From Sindora glabra (lineage: Eukaryota > Streptophyta > Magnoliopsida > Fabales > Fabaceae), in contig CM035233.1 in the NCBI GenBank assembly GCA_020226215.1, positions 15,395,701-15,459,700 on the forward strand: a stretch of 64,000 bases of DNA, written 5' to 3'. The position numbers and the translations under genes were made by a program. The notes beneath the pieces are model-generated. The model saw only the letters and a list, made by a program, of their open reading frames with translations, did not search any database and was not told the DNA's origin. Below are positions 52,850-64,000 of this stretch, one piece after another. How positions within the stretch are numbered: position 1 is the first letter of the stretch; each line of letters begins with the position of its first letter.

Positions 52850-53255
52850 TACATATTATATTTGACAAATCACAATATTTAGTCCTTCATTTATAAATAT
52901 GGTAACTATTTCATCCCTTAAATATCATAACTAACACTATTAATCCTTTATTTTTGTATTTGTTATAATTATATATTCTTTTCTTAACTTACAATGTTAA
53001 AATAAATAAAAAATATTGAAATAAATTGATAAATTCCACCTTAGCTATGTTAAATACAAGCTTACTTTTCAGTTATATTTTTTCTTTTTACTATTTATTT
53101 TAGTGTTACTAGTAAAAGAAGGAATAAATAATTATAACAAATATTAAAATAGGTGACTAATATATAGTATTAATTATAAAATTTGAGGGATGTGATTGCT
53201 ATTATTTTTACAAATGAGGAACTAAATATTATGTTTGCTTTATTATTTTTTATTA
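52850..53255. repeat. About 400 bp foldback element
   Basis: The left arm (CACAATATTTAGTCCTTCAT onward) and right arm (inverted ATAATATTTAGTTCCTCATT) pair over roughly 150 bases, including TATTTGTTATAATTAT in both. No coding sequence is present. Confidence 0.75.
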
Positions 53256-53800
53256 CTTTTATATTGAATTTTAGAGAAATATAAAATGTCCCTTTTAACT
53301 TTGAAGTGGTTGCATTTTGTTCTCATTAACTTTAGAAAAACTTTGTTTATCAAATCAAATTTTTTATCTATAAAAAAATTGAAATTAACATCCACACATC
53401 CACTTAGCTAACAACTTTTTTTAATTACATATTTTTTTCAAAAAGCTCTTTAGAATCATAATGTCATTATACATTGATCTATAACATCATTTCTTTTGTG
53501 CATAACTTATATTGTATATAATTAATTGAAATTAAATTAGATATATAGGTTTTTAATATTTGAAAATTAATTATCAATTTATATGCAAAAAATGTGTAAT
53601 AAATCAATATATAAAAATATTGTAATTCTTATTTAAAAAATTATTGAAAATATTGCATAATTTAATAAATTAGTTAATTAAGTAAACAATAGGTATTAAT
53701 TCTAGATCTTTTTATAGTTACAAGATATAATTTACAAATTTTCATGGAAACAAAATGAAACCACCTAAAATTAGAAAGAGTGTACTTTGCTTTTTTTTTT
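53256..53800. repeat. Single arm related to the 2.5 kb palindrome
   Basis: The order of motifs (CATTAACTTTAGAAAAACTT, ATTAACATCCACACATCCAC, ACATCATTTCTTTTGTGCAT, AATTGAAATTAAATTAGATA) follows one outer arm of the palindrome at 42874-45403. The partner arm is not adjacent. Confidence 0.6.
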
Positions 53801-53929
53801 ATAAAATTTTATAAAATCTCCTAATACTTATAGAATATTTGTTTACTATTTTTTTAAATTGAAAAAAAAAATAAAAGTACTTGAATTAAGTCGTTCTTAG
53901 AATATAGTAACTTAAATTCAAAATCTATG

Positions 53930-54103
53930 GTTGCAGATAAGAATGCAAACAACTCAAGCCAAATATATGTATGCTCAAACGTAAGCTTGGCTATAATAAA
54001 TAAGCTTAAGCTTGAAATTATTGAACTTGGAAATTTTTGAGTTTGAGATTGAGCTTAAATCATATATTAGCTTAAGCGAGCTTATTTGACTTTAAATGAG
54101 CTA

Positions 54104-54154
<51 letters not shown>

Positions 54155-54470
54155 ATACAAATTTCTAATATTCAAACTTAAACTTGTATCACAAATGAAT
54201 TTAAACAAGCTCCTACAAACTTAAATAAGGCTAAAAACTTAACTTTTTATTTATTATATATTATATATTATTTATATTATTTAAATATAATATAAAATTA
54301 AAGAAAATATTTCATAACCATGTTTGTCTAGACTCACAAACAACTCAAATCAAATAATAAAAAGCTTAAGCTTAATTTTGCATTAATCAAGCTTAGCTCA
54401 TTTAAGCTTGATTTGTTTAAAAATTAATTCAAATCACTCTTTTTATAAGTTGATCTCAAATTACTTACAA
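53930..54470. repeat. AAGCTTAAGCTTG-rich interspersed repeat with (ATT)n
   Basis: Repeated short blocks AAGCTTAAGCTTG, GAGCTTA and TTTAAGCTTGAT occur in both orientations around a perfect (ATT)16 array at 54105-54153. It is a dispersed-repeat type seen in many plant genomes. The class is unresolved. Confidence 0.55.
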
Positions 54471-56020
54471 GTACCTCAATTTTTATGCAGTTTTAGTTGC
54501 AAATGACAATGTCCATTATGTTTAACTTTTATCAACCATAAGAAAAGTAGAGTAATCTAGGCATGGAATCTTTTAAGCCACTTACTCTAACCAACTGTTA
54601 TTACTTGAAATTAATTAAACAATAATAGGTTGAAGTAAATAAGTGGTTAACAATAAAATAAAAAAAGGGAACAAATTGCTTGTTGGTTATTCTTAGGTGG
54701 CAAGGCACTATTTGAATCAAATTTCTACTGATCAAATTGTTGTGTTATAGGTTGTAATATATCATCATTTTACTCAACCTATAAGCAACTTCTAAATAAG
54801 CCTTGTCTTTCATTCATGAAGGCTTGCCAAATTCCTCTTAATTTCAAATGAAAGAGAAACCCTATTGGAGCTCCTATTAACTTAATTTACCATTAATTCC
54901 ATGGGCCATCCCCCATCTTATTATCCTCCAATTAAGGCACTTCGACCCCCAAAGCATACATATCTATGCTCCTTTCTTGTGTGTTTATAATCTAACAGTA
55001 AAGTGTGCTTCCACTAATAGCCATTATTACAACTTCAAAATGTAGACATGGGAGCATTTAACATCTCAGTAAAACCCTGCTTCCCTCTTAAACTCCTTAA
55101 TTGGAAAAAAAATTAATAAGTCCTATTGGTATTATGAGTGTGTGTCAAATTACAGATTGTGAAGGGTTAATGAAATTGTGAGTTATGAATTGATTTTTCT
55201 CATTTGATTAGGTATTATTTTGGTTTGGTTAGTTCATCTTGAAAATTCAATTGTTCTTTCATCTTGCTCTTTTTCCCTCCTACAGTTTAGAAATGTAGCT
55301 TACTTATTAGCTTTTGAAGTATACTAATGCCAAACAAGAGGCAATGATATATTTATAATTCAAACTTTCATCCAACTCAAAAAAGATTACCATGTATGCT
55401 CCTTGATAACTTGTCTATTCAAAGCACATGCAAGCACATTCATAAATTTCATGTATAAGTAATTGAGGTGGTTATACAACTTCACATTAGCTTAACTTTT
55501 GGGGTTTGGCAAAAATAGGTAGTTTTGTATCATAAGAATCGATCAAACCCATTAGAAACCATTGGTGAGCAAATGGAACAGTTCATTTTGGTTTAGCCTA
55601 ACTAAGCAATCGATCTCGATTCACTTTTTGGAGCTATCATTTTCGTTCAATCACTTGGGCCAGCACCTATTAACCAACCTAAACCAACTAACATCCACTT
55701 TTAAAGTGATCAATGAACACATTATATAACATTGGGAAATGTTAATTATAACAAAAGATCTACTTTGATTCATAGTCCCTTCATAGGATAAATTCTCATG
55801 AGAGAATAAATTCTAAGTACATCGGGAACTTGTAGAAACTTTTCCCACCAAATACATGTAGAAAAGGAGAAGAAAACTTTGTATTTTCAAAATTGCCCTT
55901 TTACAAAGTTTATTAGATAACTTTGTTGACTTGTAATGAAGGCACTTTTGTTATTTAACAAATTACTTTTTCTATTCTTTTTTTATTTTCTTATCAAAAG
56001 GAATTAAAAATTAATATATT
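54471..56020. other. Intergenic sequence, nothing recognised
   Basis: No open frame, repeat pair or RNA feature that I can support. Similarity to the other PME promoters begins at about 56030. Confidence 0.5.
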
Positions 56021-56029
56021 TTTTTCACT

Positions 56030-56451
56030 TATATACATCCAAATAATGAGTGAAAATGTAATTTTTTATACACATTTTTCCACCTCTTTTACTTTTTTTT
56101 CAACATATTTTCATTCCATACTTTTTTCATGCATGTTCAAACAGAGGGTTACATTTTTCACTATTTTTGTCCCCGTCCCTACAATATTTAGCAAATAGAA
56201 AGACTAAACTCTTGATCTTCCAAGAAAAATAGCCCCTTCTTTAGGCCAGCGCTCAACTCCAACCATGCTAACCTCTAAATAAATGCTATCTAAATAAGTC
56301 ACGAAGAACTCTTCAAATCTCACTAATTTAAGCATTTCTTTTCCTTCTTTTGTTTTATAAATAGCATTGTTTTGGTCACTCAATGTACCAATTCCATCAA
56401 AGGAATCAAGATCCTAAAAAATAAAAAAAAAAGAAAAAAAGAAAATAAAAT
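56030..56451 (+). promoter_or_regulatory. Promoter and 5' leader of PME-2
   Basis: A canonical TATAAATAG lies at 56356-56364, 88-96 bases before the ATG. That predicts a leader of roughly 60-65 bases. The region is collinear with the forward pseudogene's promoter from about 40150 and with PME-1's from about 1250. The A-rich pre-ATG tract is shared. This core promoter is the best preserved of the three. Confidence 0.75.
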
Positions 56452-59400
56452 ATGGCCGGAAAATTGTCATTCTTGGCATTATACATTAAGCTAGCGCTCC
56501 CGATGGTAATTTTCACCACCACCACCATTTTCGCCGATGACACAATGCCGGTTCCGGCCGAAAAATCCCAATTGTCTTCATGGTTCGATAGCAATGTGAA
56601 GCCATTTGAAGACCAGAAGAAGATGTTGGATCCTGCACTTGTGACTGCAGAAGAAAGTGCTAAGATTGTGAAGGTTATGAAAGATGGGAGTGGAGATTTT
56701 AAGACCCTTAGTGATGCCATTAAGAGCATTCCAGATGAGAATACAAAGCGTGTGATTATTTACATTGGAAGTGGAACTTACGTTGAGAAAGTCAAGATTG
56801 AAAGAACAAAGCCTTTTGTAACGTTCTATGGGACACCAGATGACATGCCAACCTTGACCTATGGTGGCACTGCTCATCAATATGGCACCGTTGATAGTGC
56901 TTCTTTAATTGTTGAATCTGATTACTTTGTTGCTGCTAATATCATTATATCGGTAAGTATAATATTGTTCACTTTAAATTACAGTTGGGATTACGTTATA
57001 AAATGTGAAATCACATGATAATGTTGATTAATGTGTGCAAGATCAAAAATATTTATAATTGCATACACTGATGCTAATGCAAATCATGCTTTTCTATATA
57101 ATTTTCATCTAAATTTGTGGTTCTAAACCATTAACAAATGATAATCATTTGGGTTATGCTTTGATATGGGTTTGAAAATTTTGCTAATTTTATTAAGGTT
57201 TAATTTTAAAATTATAAAATTTCAATTTTTTAATATAAAATCATGTAATTTTTTTATAAAATATTATATGAATATAAATTTTTCTTGCATGCAATAAATA
57301 CAAAAGAAATTGCAATCCCTTTTTTCATAATTATATAAAAAATATCTTAAATTTTTTTCATTTGTATATAAAATTTACAACTTCCAACAAAAAAAAAGTT
57401 GCAAAAACTACAAAAATTTGTTAGATAAATTACCAGAGTACATGTGGATATGAATTTTTTTTTCTAATACATATCAACAAAGTTTATAGATGATTAATTA
57501 TTAACTGCTGATTTTATCCACAACATGGGAAGCCAACCAAAATGTTATAAAGGTCATATATAATCAATCCCCATGATTTGATATGATTTCTTTTTTCAGA
57601 AAAAAACATAAAAATGCATTTTGGTTATAATTTTTTTTTAATAATAAGTGATAATTTATTTCTAACACTTTGATTATAATTAAATTTAATGGTGAACAAT
57701 GTGTAGAATTCGGCACCACAGCCAGACGGGAAGAGGCCGGGAGCTCAAGCAGTGGCATTGAGAATTTCCGGTGATAAAGCAGCATTTTACGGGGTTACAA
57801 TGAACGGATTCCAGGACACCGTGTGTGACGATAAGGGCAGGCATTTCTTCAAAGATTGCACCATCAAAGGCACCGTTGATTTCATTTTTGGAAGTGGAAA
57901 GTCTATGTATTTGGTAAGTTGTATTTATTTATTATTTTATTTAATTAGTTTAGAAAGTATTGTCCTCTTCAAAATATTTGATTTAGTCTCATTTTTGTTG
58001 ATTTTATGTAATTGGTAATTATTATTTTAGCAAAAAGAAAAGATATTATGGTAATAATTGGATTAGTAATGCTAAATATATGTTAAAACGAGATTCAAAA
58101 TTAAATTTTAGATAAAAATTAAAGGTTATTATTAAATATAAAATAATATGATAAATTTATAAAACTTAATTTAATGAGCATAAAAAATTTAAATTTAATT
58201 TTGACTTTCATTCTCGGCATTTATGATTTTTTTTTATAATTAGATATTAATTGAATTTTGTTTCATTTATGATGTCTAGGATACAAAATTGAATGTGGTT
58301 GGGGACACTGGAATTAGAGTGATAGCAGCACAAGCGAGAAACAGTGAAACAGAGGACACAGGGTATTCGTTTGTGCACTGTGACGTAAGTGGGACCGGAA
58401 CTGGAACGTTCTTGGGGAGAGCCTGGATGTCGAGACCCAAAGTGGTCTTTGCCTATACCACGATGAGTAATGTCATTGATCCCGCTGGTTGGAGTGAGAA
58501 CTTCAAAACTGAACGTACCAAGTATGACAAGTTTTATTCTCCTTGAATATTTTATCTTCTTTTCGATCTAGGCTTTCATCTTATATTTTTATTTGTGTGC
58601 GTTTAATAGATAAAAAAATTCTTATTATTATAAAAAATTAAAACATATATTTATCATTTTTTTAAAATTTTACACCGGCTAATTTTATATGTCAACTGAC
58701 TTTTAGTCAATGATAAATTAATAAGTATCTTAAATAATAGATAAAAATGGAGTGAGCATATTGCTATTTATATTTTTATTCTTTGTATTTACAAATTAAA
58801 TTTCATGTTGAAATGTATTTTTATAAATTTTATAAATATTTTAGGCACTTATTAATTAGTGCGTTGAGTACACGGGTTTAATTATATTGAAATTATAAAT
58901 TTTTCAAAAGTTTATGTCGTTTTATGTAATTTATTTTTAAAAATTACAAAAAAATAAAAAAATTAAATAAAAGTATATAATTTTTTTAAAAATATTACAT
59001 TTCAATACAATTACTAACGTGAACCTACATTTTTTATAATGATTTATTAAAAATTATTATTTTCATATAAAAAAGAATTTTATTTCATATGATTTTGAGC
59101 GATGAAATTTCGAATTTTTATGTATATGTTTTATAAGATGTCTACATAGAATTGCAACTTTGTAGAAATGAAATGTAAAATTTTATATACAAAATTGTAG
59201 TTTTATATTTGTTTATATCAAATTTTTATAAAAATTTGCAACTTCTAGAATACGTATCCAAGTATTATCTTGCTACTCTGTTTTTATATATATTGGCAAG
59301 AAAAGATATTTGAATACAGGTTAATATTTGAGTCACCCAATAATATAGTATAGTATATTAACCTAGCATGTAAAATAAGTCTATTAATATTGATATGATT

Positions 59401-59584
59401 TCATCATCTGTACTGCAGCACTGTATTTTTTGGAGAATACAAGAATAGTGGAGAAGGTGCAACTGCTGAAGGCCGTGCTAAGTTCACAAAGCAACTAAGT
59501 GAGTCCGAAGCTAAACCTTTCATATCTCTTGGCTACATTGAGGCTTCCAAGTGGCTGCTTCCACCTCCAACTCCAAAAGTCTAA
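56452..59584 (+). CDS. Pectinesterase PME-2 (pectin methylesterase, PPME1-like), four exons
   Basis: Exons are 56452-56952, 57707-57913, 58280-58521 and 59419-59584, with GT-AG introns and the same phases and exon lengths as PME-1, giving 371 residues. A signal peptide of about 28 residues (ends FADD) directs it to the cell wall. There is no PMEI pro-domain. All PME signatures are intact: GTYVE at 108-112; QAVALR with Q181; GFQDT with Q203 and D204; DFIFG with D225; LGRAW with R283 and W285. It differs from PME-1 at scattered positions (for example SSWFDS for STWFHS, and DTV for DTI after GFQ), with no frame damage, so both copies look constrained. AATAAA motifs at 59841-59850 are the likely poly(A) signals. 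Function as a secreted demethylesterase of homogalacturonan follows from the family. Pollen specificity is an inference. Confidence 0.96.
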
Positions 59585-60274
59585 TTTCACAAGTGGACTT
59601 TAGGAAGGGATTCAACGAAATATTATAAATATTATATTTTCGTAGGTTTCGTAAAATTCTTTGATTTTTTTATAAGTTATTGGGAGTTATTGTGGTGGAA
59701 TTTAACTCAGTTTTTCAGGAATAATTTTGTATAATAATTTTTTTGGTTATACAAATTCGATTTGTACGGTACACAAGAAGAGCAATTATATTTCTCTCTT
59801 GGTGCTTGAAGTCCTTTATATTGTAAGAAGGATTTTATAAAATAAATAAAAGAAATTATTTTTATATTATTAATTATTCTCGTCATTATTTCTCTTGCAT
59901 TTTGTTACAGTATTATTAGTTTATTTTCATTATCAACACAAACCTTCTCTATAAACATTTGGCACGAAATTCTATCGCGTCAAGCATTTGATTTTTATAC
60001 GAGCCTGTCTCTATTGAAGCATCTGGTTTTTCGTGAGATGATTATGTCTTTGAACTTTTGGATTTGAGAAATATGTTGCCGTTGGGGTTTACTTCTTTAT
60101 ATCGGAAGATTTTTTTTTTTTATGAAATGAAGAAGTGAGATATTATTTATACATATTAATTAAAAAATTATAATGATTAATAGTGCAGCAATGAAGAAAA
60201 ATAATTGAGTTTTTAAATAGAGCATGGTTACTTTTTATCATACTTTCTACATTTAACATAAAATAATTAAAATA
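59585..60274 (+). other. PME-2 3' UTR and downstream flank
   Basis: It contains the shared 3' UTR block (CACAAGAAGAGCAATTATA, about 59770-59790, then GTGCTTGAAGTCC). It is collinear with 4579 onward and 6591-6953. It ends where the copia LTR begins. Confidence 0.75.
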
Positions 60275-62315
60275 TATTAGGAAATCATGTAAATATATTT
60301 AGGAAATTATGTAAATATTTAGGAAATCAAGTCTAGGAGTGAGTATAGGAGTAGGAGAATATTCAACAATAACTTTAAAAGTTTGTTTCCCGGACTTTAT
60401 ATATATTTTTCTTCTCTGGCTATTGGAAAGACATAGAAGAACTTACACCAACCAAATTTGTTTGGTATCAGAGCGGAAGGAAAACCTTTTTGGTTCTAAC
60501 CATGGCCCCCAATGTGGACAAAGCAAGCAATGGACATTCTGACTCTGGAATAAAAAAGACGCTCATGACTAATCCCACTTCATCGTATTATCTCACTTCC
60601 GGGGATAATCTTGGCATCATCATCACTCATGTACAACTCAAAGACAACAATTATGATGAATGGGGTGAAAGTTGTATGTAACACCTTTAGAGCAAAGAAA
60701 AGGCTTGGCTTTATTGATGGCAAGATTCCAAAGCCAAATGATGACTCTTCTGAACTTGAAGATTTGTGAGCTATTAATGCAATGTTGGTTGGTTAGATAT
60801 TCAACACCATCGATCCATCATTGAGGTCTAGACTTTCTTACTTGGAGAATGTGAAAGACTTGTGACAAGACTTGAAGGAATGATTCTCAATTGGGAATGA
60901 TGTAAGAATTCATCAACTGAAAAATGACATTATCAACTGTAAATAATCAAGTCAAAATGTTGCGACTTATTATGAGAAATTAAAGACTACGTGGGAAGAA
61001 TTGGCTAGTTATACAAAGAATGTAGTATGCAGTTGCTTAGATACATATGTGGTGTAACCCAAGAATTAGCGTAGGAGAGAGAAAAGGAGAAGGTTCATTA
61101 AATTTTTATAGGACTTGACAATGTTGTGTTCGGTACAATAAGATCAAATATCTTGAGTATGTCACCATTACCTAATATTAACCGTGTTTATGCTATGGTT
61201 ATAATTAAGGAAACACACAAGGCGATGGCATGAACATGAGACAAACATTTTGATGTGATTAGCTTTGTAGTCCAAGTTGAAATAAATGCAAAGTCAGTAA
61301 CAGGCAAAGGAAATGACAAGGGGACATGTACCAATTATGGAAAACCTAGCTATGAAGCGAATGATTGCTTCTAAATCATTAGGCATCCAGATTGGTGGCA
61401 TTCTGGTAGATATGGATGAGGAGCAAATGTGGAAATCGTGGAGGTTGTGGTAGAGGTGAAAGATATGGTAGAGATGCACAAACTACTAATGCCATACAGA
61501 TGCAAGCTTGTGATACAACAGACACCCAATCAAGAGAAGTAACAGATGAGCATGGTTCTTTTCTTAGTCTTAACAATGATCAATGGACAACTTTGAACTA
61601 TTCTTAATAGTCACAAGGCCATATCATCCATTGAAAAATTCATTGATAAGCAAGAGCAAAAATCTTGGTTGCTAGACACAAGAGCTTCAAATCACATGAC
61701 ATGTGATTTAAGCTTATTAATGAAAGTGGTTAATGTCTCATCCTATTCCATTGGATTACTTGATGGAAAAGATGCAATCGCAGTAGAAGAAGGAACAATA
61801 AACTTTGGCAAAGGATTAACTTTGAACAACGTATTATGCGTACCTAATTTAACTTGCAATCTTATCTATGTGTCTCAACTAATACATTATTCAAATTGTA
61901 CAGTCACTTTTTCTAATAAATTGTGTGATACAAGACCGCACTTCGAGGACAATGATTGGTATGGGTGAGTAGTTGAATGAAGCCTATCACTTTTGTGTGG
62001 TTACTTTGGTATGGGTATACAAAGCAAGTGGAGTTGATTCTTTCACCATGCAACACAAGTGTATGTGATACCCTTCAAGTCAAATAGTTAATTTGTTTCT
62101 TAGTATTCATACTATTGAAAAAGATAAACATAAACGAGTATGTGATATTTGTTTGAGAGCTAAGAAGACAATAAATGTTTTTATTGCCAATCAAAATAAA
62201 ACCAATGAACCTTTTGAGCTAATACATTATAATGTGTGAGGTGCTTATTGTATACGTTCTTCTTGTTGTGCTACTTTTTTTTTTACTATTCTGGATGATT
62301 TTTCTCATTATAGGT
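60275..62315 (+). mobile_element. Truncated Ty1/copia retrotransposon
   Basis: A 173 bp LTR remnant (60275-60447) starts TATTAGGAAATC, probably once TGTTAGGAAATC, and ends CTTACA. The primer site TGGTATCAGAGC is at 60463-60474. The gag frame starts at ATG 60502 and is broken by a shift near 60665 and many stops, several at Trp codons (DL-stop-QDLKE-stop-FSIG). The zinc knuckle has Cys and His replaced by Tyr. Protease keeps LLDT but has DTRA for DTGA. Pre-integrase and the start of the integrase core (ILDDFSHYR) follow. The element then stops abruptly at about 62315 and there is no 3' LTR. Confidence 0.9.
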
Positions 62316-63000
62316 TGAAAAATTTTGTATAATAATTTTTTTTGTTATACAAATTAGATTTGTGTGGTACACAAGAAGAGCAATTATATTTCTCTCTTGG
62401 TGCTTGAAGTACCCTACATTGTAAGAAGGCTTTTATAAAATAAATAAATAAAAGAATTCTTTTTATATTATTAATTATTCTCGTCATTATTTCTGTTGCA
62501 TTTGTTTTTTATAACTCTTGCATTTTGTTACAGTATTATTAGTTTATTTTCATCATCAACACAAACCTTCTCTATAAACATTTGGCACGAAATTCTACAG
62601 CTTCAAGCATTTGATTTTTATACGAGTCTGTCTCTATTGGAGCATCTGGTTTTTCGTGAGATGATTCGGTCTTTGAACTTCGGAACTTGAGAAATATGTT
62701 GCCGTTGAGGTTTACTTCGTTATGTCGGAAGATTTTTCTTTATTTGTAGAAAATAAAGCAGTGACGTATTATTTATAGTATTTTTAGAAAAAAAATGTCA
62801 TTTACATATATATTAATAAAGGAGTAATATGAAACTTATTCTAGAAAAAAAAACATATAGAGACATGATAATGGAAAAATAAATAAATTCTCTTTTGAAA
62901 TAAAAAAAAATATTTTTTTTAAATTTTTTATATTTAACATTAAATTTTTTTTCATTTTAATATTTTTATAATTATATTTTACGCTAAACAATTTTTATCA
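62316..63000 (+). repeat. Second copy of the PME-2 3' flank
   Basis: It repeats 59717-60274 in direct orientation, from GAA(A/T)AATTTTGTATAATAATT through the 3' UTR block and CTCTATAAACATTTGGCACG. It continues past the point where the first copy is interrupted by copia. It carries a short local duplication around CTCTTGCATTTTGTTAC. It has no PME exon. Confidence 0.85.
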
Positions 63001-64000
63001 AAATAAACGGAGCATAAATTTTCTATTAAAAGATATAATATATGTAATTCTTGATTTTTTATCATATTTATAACTCTCATAATTACAATAAGTAGAATAT
63101 TGATTCTTTTCCATTCAACTATGTAGAAATCATTCGTTGATACATAGTATTTTTCCATATATTATTTATCATCCTTTGTTTTCTCGTATTGTAACCTTGT
63201 TACTGCTATATATTTGTTTAATGATCGACCGTTCTATCTTCGTGACGTTAGTTAATAACTGGCATGGCTCACATGTGCTTTGTAAATAAGTACAATAACG
63301 CGCAAAATTCTTAATGAAAGTAATTTTTTTATTTAATAATTGGTAAGGTTGCATCTTAGTGCTAGAATTGCACATCAGGCCGGCTGGCAAATTTTATGGT
63401 CCTCTAAATCAATGGCTTTAGTTTAATTTACATAGTTCGCAGGTAAATAAATTGGTTCGTGAGTTTTTTTTATTTTAAAATTTTTAATTATAAAAGAATT
63501 TAAAAACATTCTAAAACATTTTATTTTTATGCATAAATAAATCATAACACATTAAATATCTATATATAACCATAAAAAAGTCATAAAATATCCACAAAAC
63601 AAAAATATCATCTACAAATAATTTATAATGCAATCTTACATAATAAAAAATGCGAGAAGGAAGTATGATTTTGTATAGATTTGGAATTTGAACTTATATA
63701 GAAAATTAAAAAATTAAGACTTGAAAAAAAAATTACAAGCTGCCCGACCTATCGGTGTTGGCTCACGCGGATATTGTGGACTATGCAAGCCAAATTGAGT
63801 TTGGCTTGCATTTAAATAAATATCTGTTTTAGATATTTGAATTCGCAAAAACACATGGATAAATGAATAGACCCATAAGTCTAATTCTGTTTCAACATCT
63901 CTATCTTGTGTATATGATTGATATGAAAGCTCTTGAAGACCTATTATATTTGTACATGAAAAAACAAGGAATGAGAAATTTTTTATGCAATTTTGGATAA
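63001..64000. other. AT-rich sequence, no gene seen
   Basis: No supported coding region. A short TTTGGCTTGCATTTA motif near 63802 also occurs near 18550. The last 60 bases resemble 45690-45760 (GTACATGAAGAAATAAGGAA), so another dispersed repeat probably starts here. Confidence 0.45.

Noticed and set aside
42870..56020. Search for PME exons 3 and 4 of the forward pseudogene
   Set aside because: No trace of LGRAW, WLLPPP or flanking intron 3 sequence was found; only intron 2 to about 45480 remains.
56406..56880. Minus-strand frames of 107 and 100 codons
   Set aside because: They are shadows of PME-2 exon 1, which has full signature motifs and splice sites on the plus strand.
61294..61576. Minus-strand His/Leu/Tyr-rich frames
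   Set aside because: They are antisense to the decayed copia gag region and its Gly/Arg-rich tail.
59717..62790. Possible LTR pair flanking the copia fragment
   Set aside because: The repeats are PME 3' UTR and flank, shared with PME-1 and the reverse pseudogene. The real copia LTR remnant is at 60275-60447.

Overview
The window is nuclear DNA from a flowering plant, probably a eudicot; I cannot name the species. The evidence is AT-rich intergenic sequence, GT-AG introns, plant LTR retrotransposons primed by initiator tRNA-Met, CACTA-like debris and MITE-like foldbacks. The only intact protein-coding genes I can support are two paralogous four-exon pectin methylesterases (PME, pectinesterase). 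They are PME-1 (1569-4578, +) and PME-2 (56452-59584, +). Each encodes 371 residues with a signal peptide, no PMEI-type pro-domain, and all five PME signature regions. They resemble the short, pollen-type PPME1 group.

Three decayed relatives complete the cluster. One is an isolated tandem copy of PME-1 exon 4 (5893-6057). The second is a reverse-strand four-exon pseudogene (33706-38648) whose exon 3 is split by two insertions, one of them a transposon carrying a broken dirigent-protein gene. The third is a forward pseudogene (40565-42850) that keeps only exons 1 and 2.

Layout: 1-1240 no gene; 1250-6977 PME-1 with its tandemly duplicated 3' part; 6978-17406 a 10.4 kb LTR retrotransposon on the minus strand; 17407-18044 continuation of the PME-1 flank; 18045-32216 a degenerate CACTA-like and repeat complex with copia debris and two miRNA-like tandem hairpins; 32217-38648 an inverted copy of the PME-1 region; 38649-40150 LTR-like repeat sequence; 40150-45480 the forward pseudogene with a hAT-like MITE in intron 1 and a 2.5 kb palindrome in intron 2; 45690-54470 a second CACTA-like copy, a solo LTR and foldbacks; 54470-56020 nothing recognised; 56030-60274 PME-2; 60275-62315 a truncated Ty1/copia element; 62316-63000 a second copy of the PME-2 3' flank; then unannotated AT-rich sequence.

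The paralogous flanks act as empty-site controls for one another. They allow several insertion sites, target-site duplications and the order of events to be read directly. No new enzymatic or defence system is evident. The notable content is the structural history of a PME cluster: inverted duplication, repeated insertions into the same homologous flank, gene-fragment capture, and large hairpin-forming repeats. All comparisons were made by eye, so percent identities and exact repeat limits are approximate.
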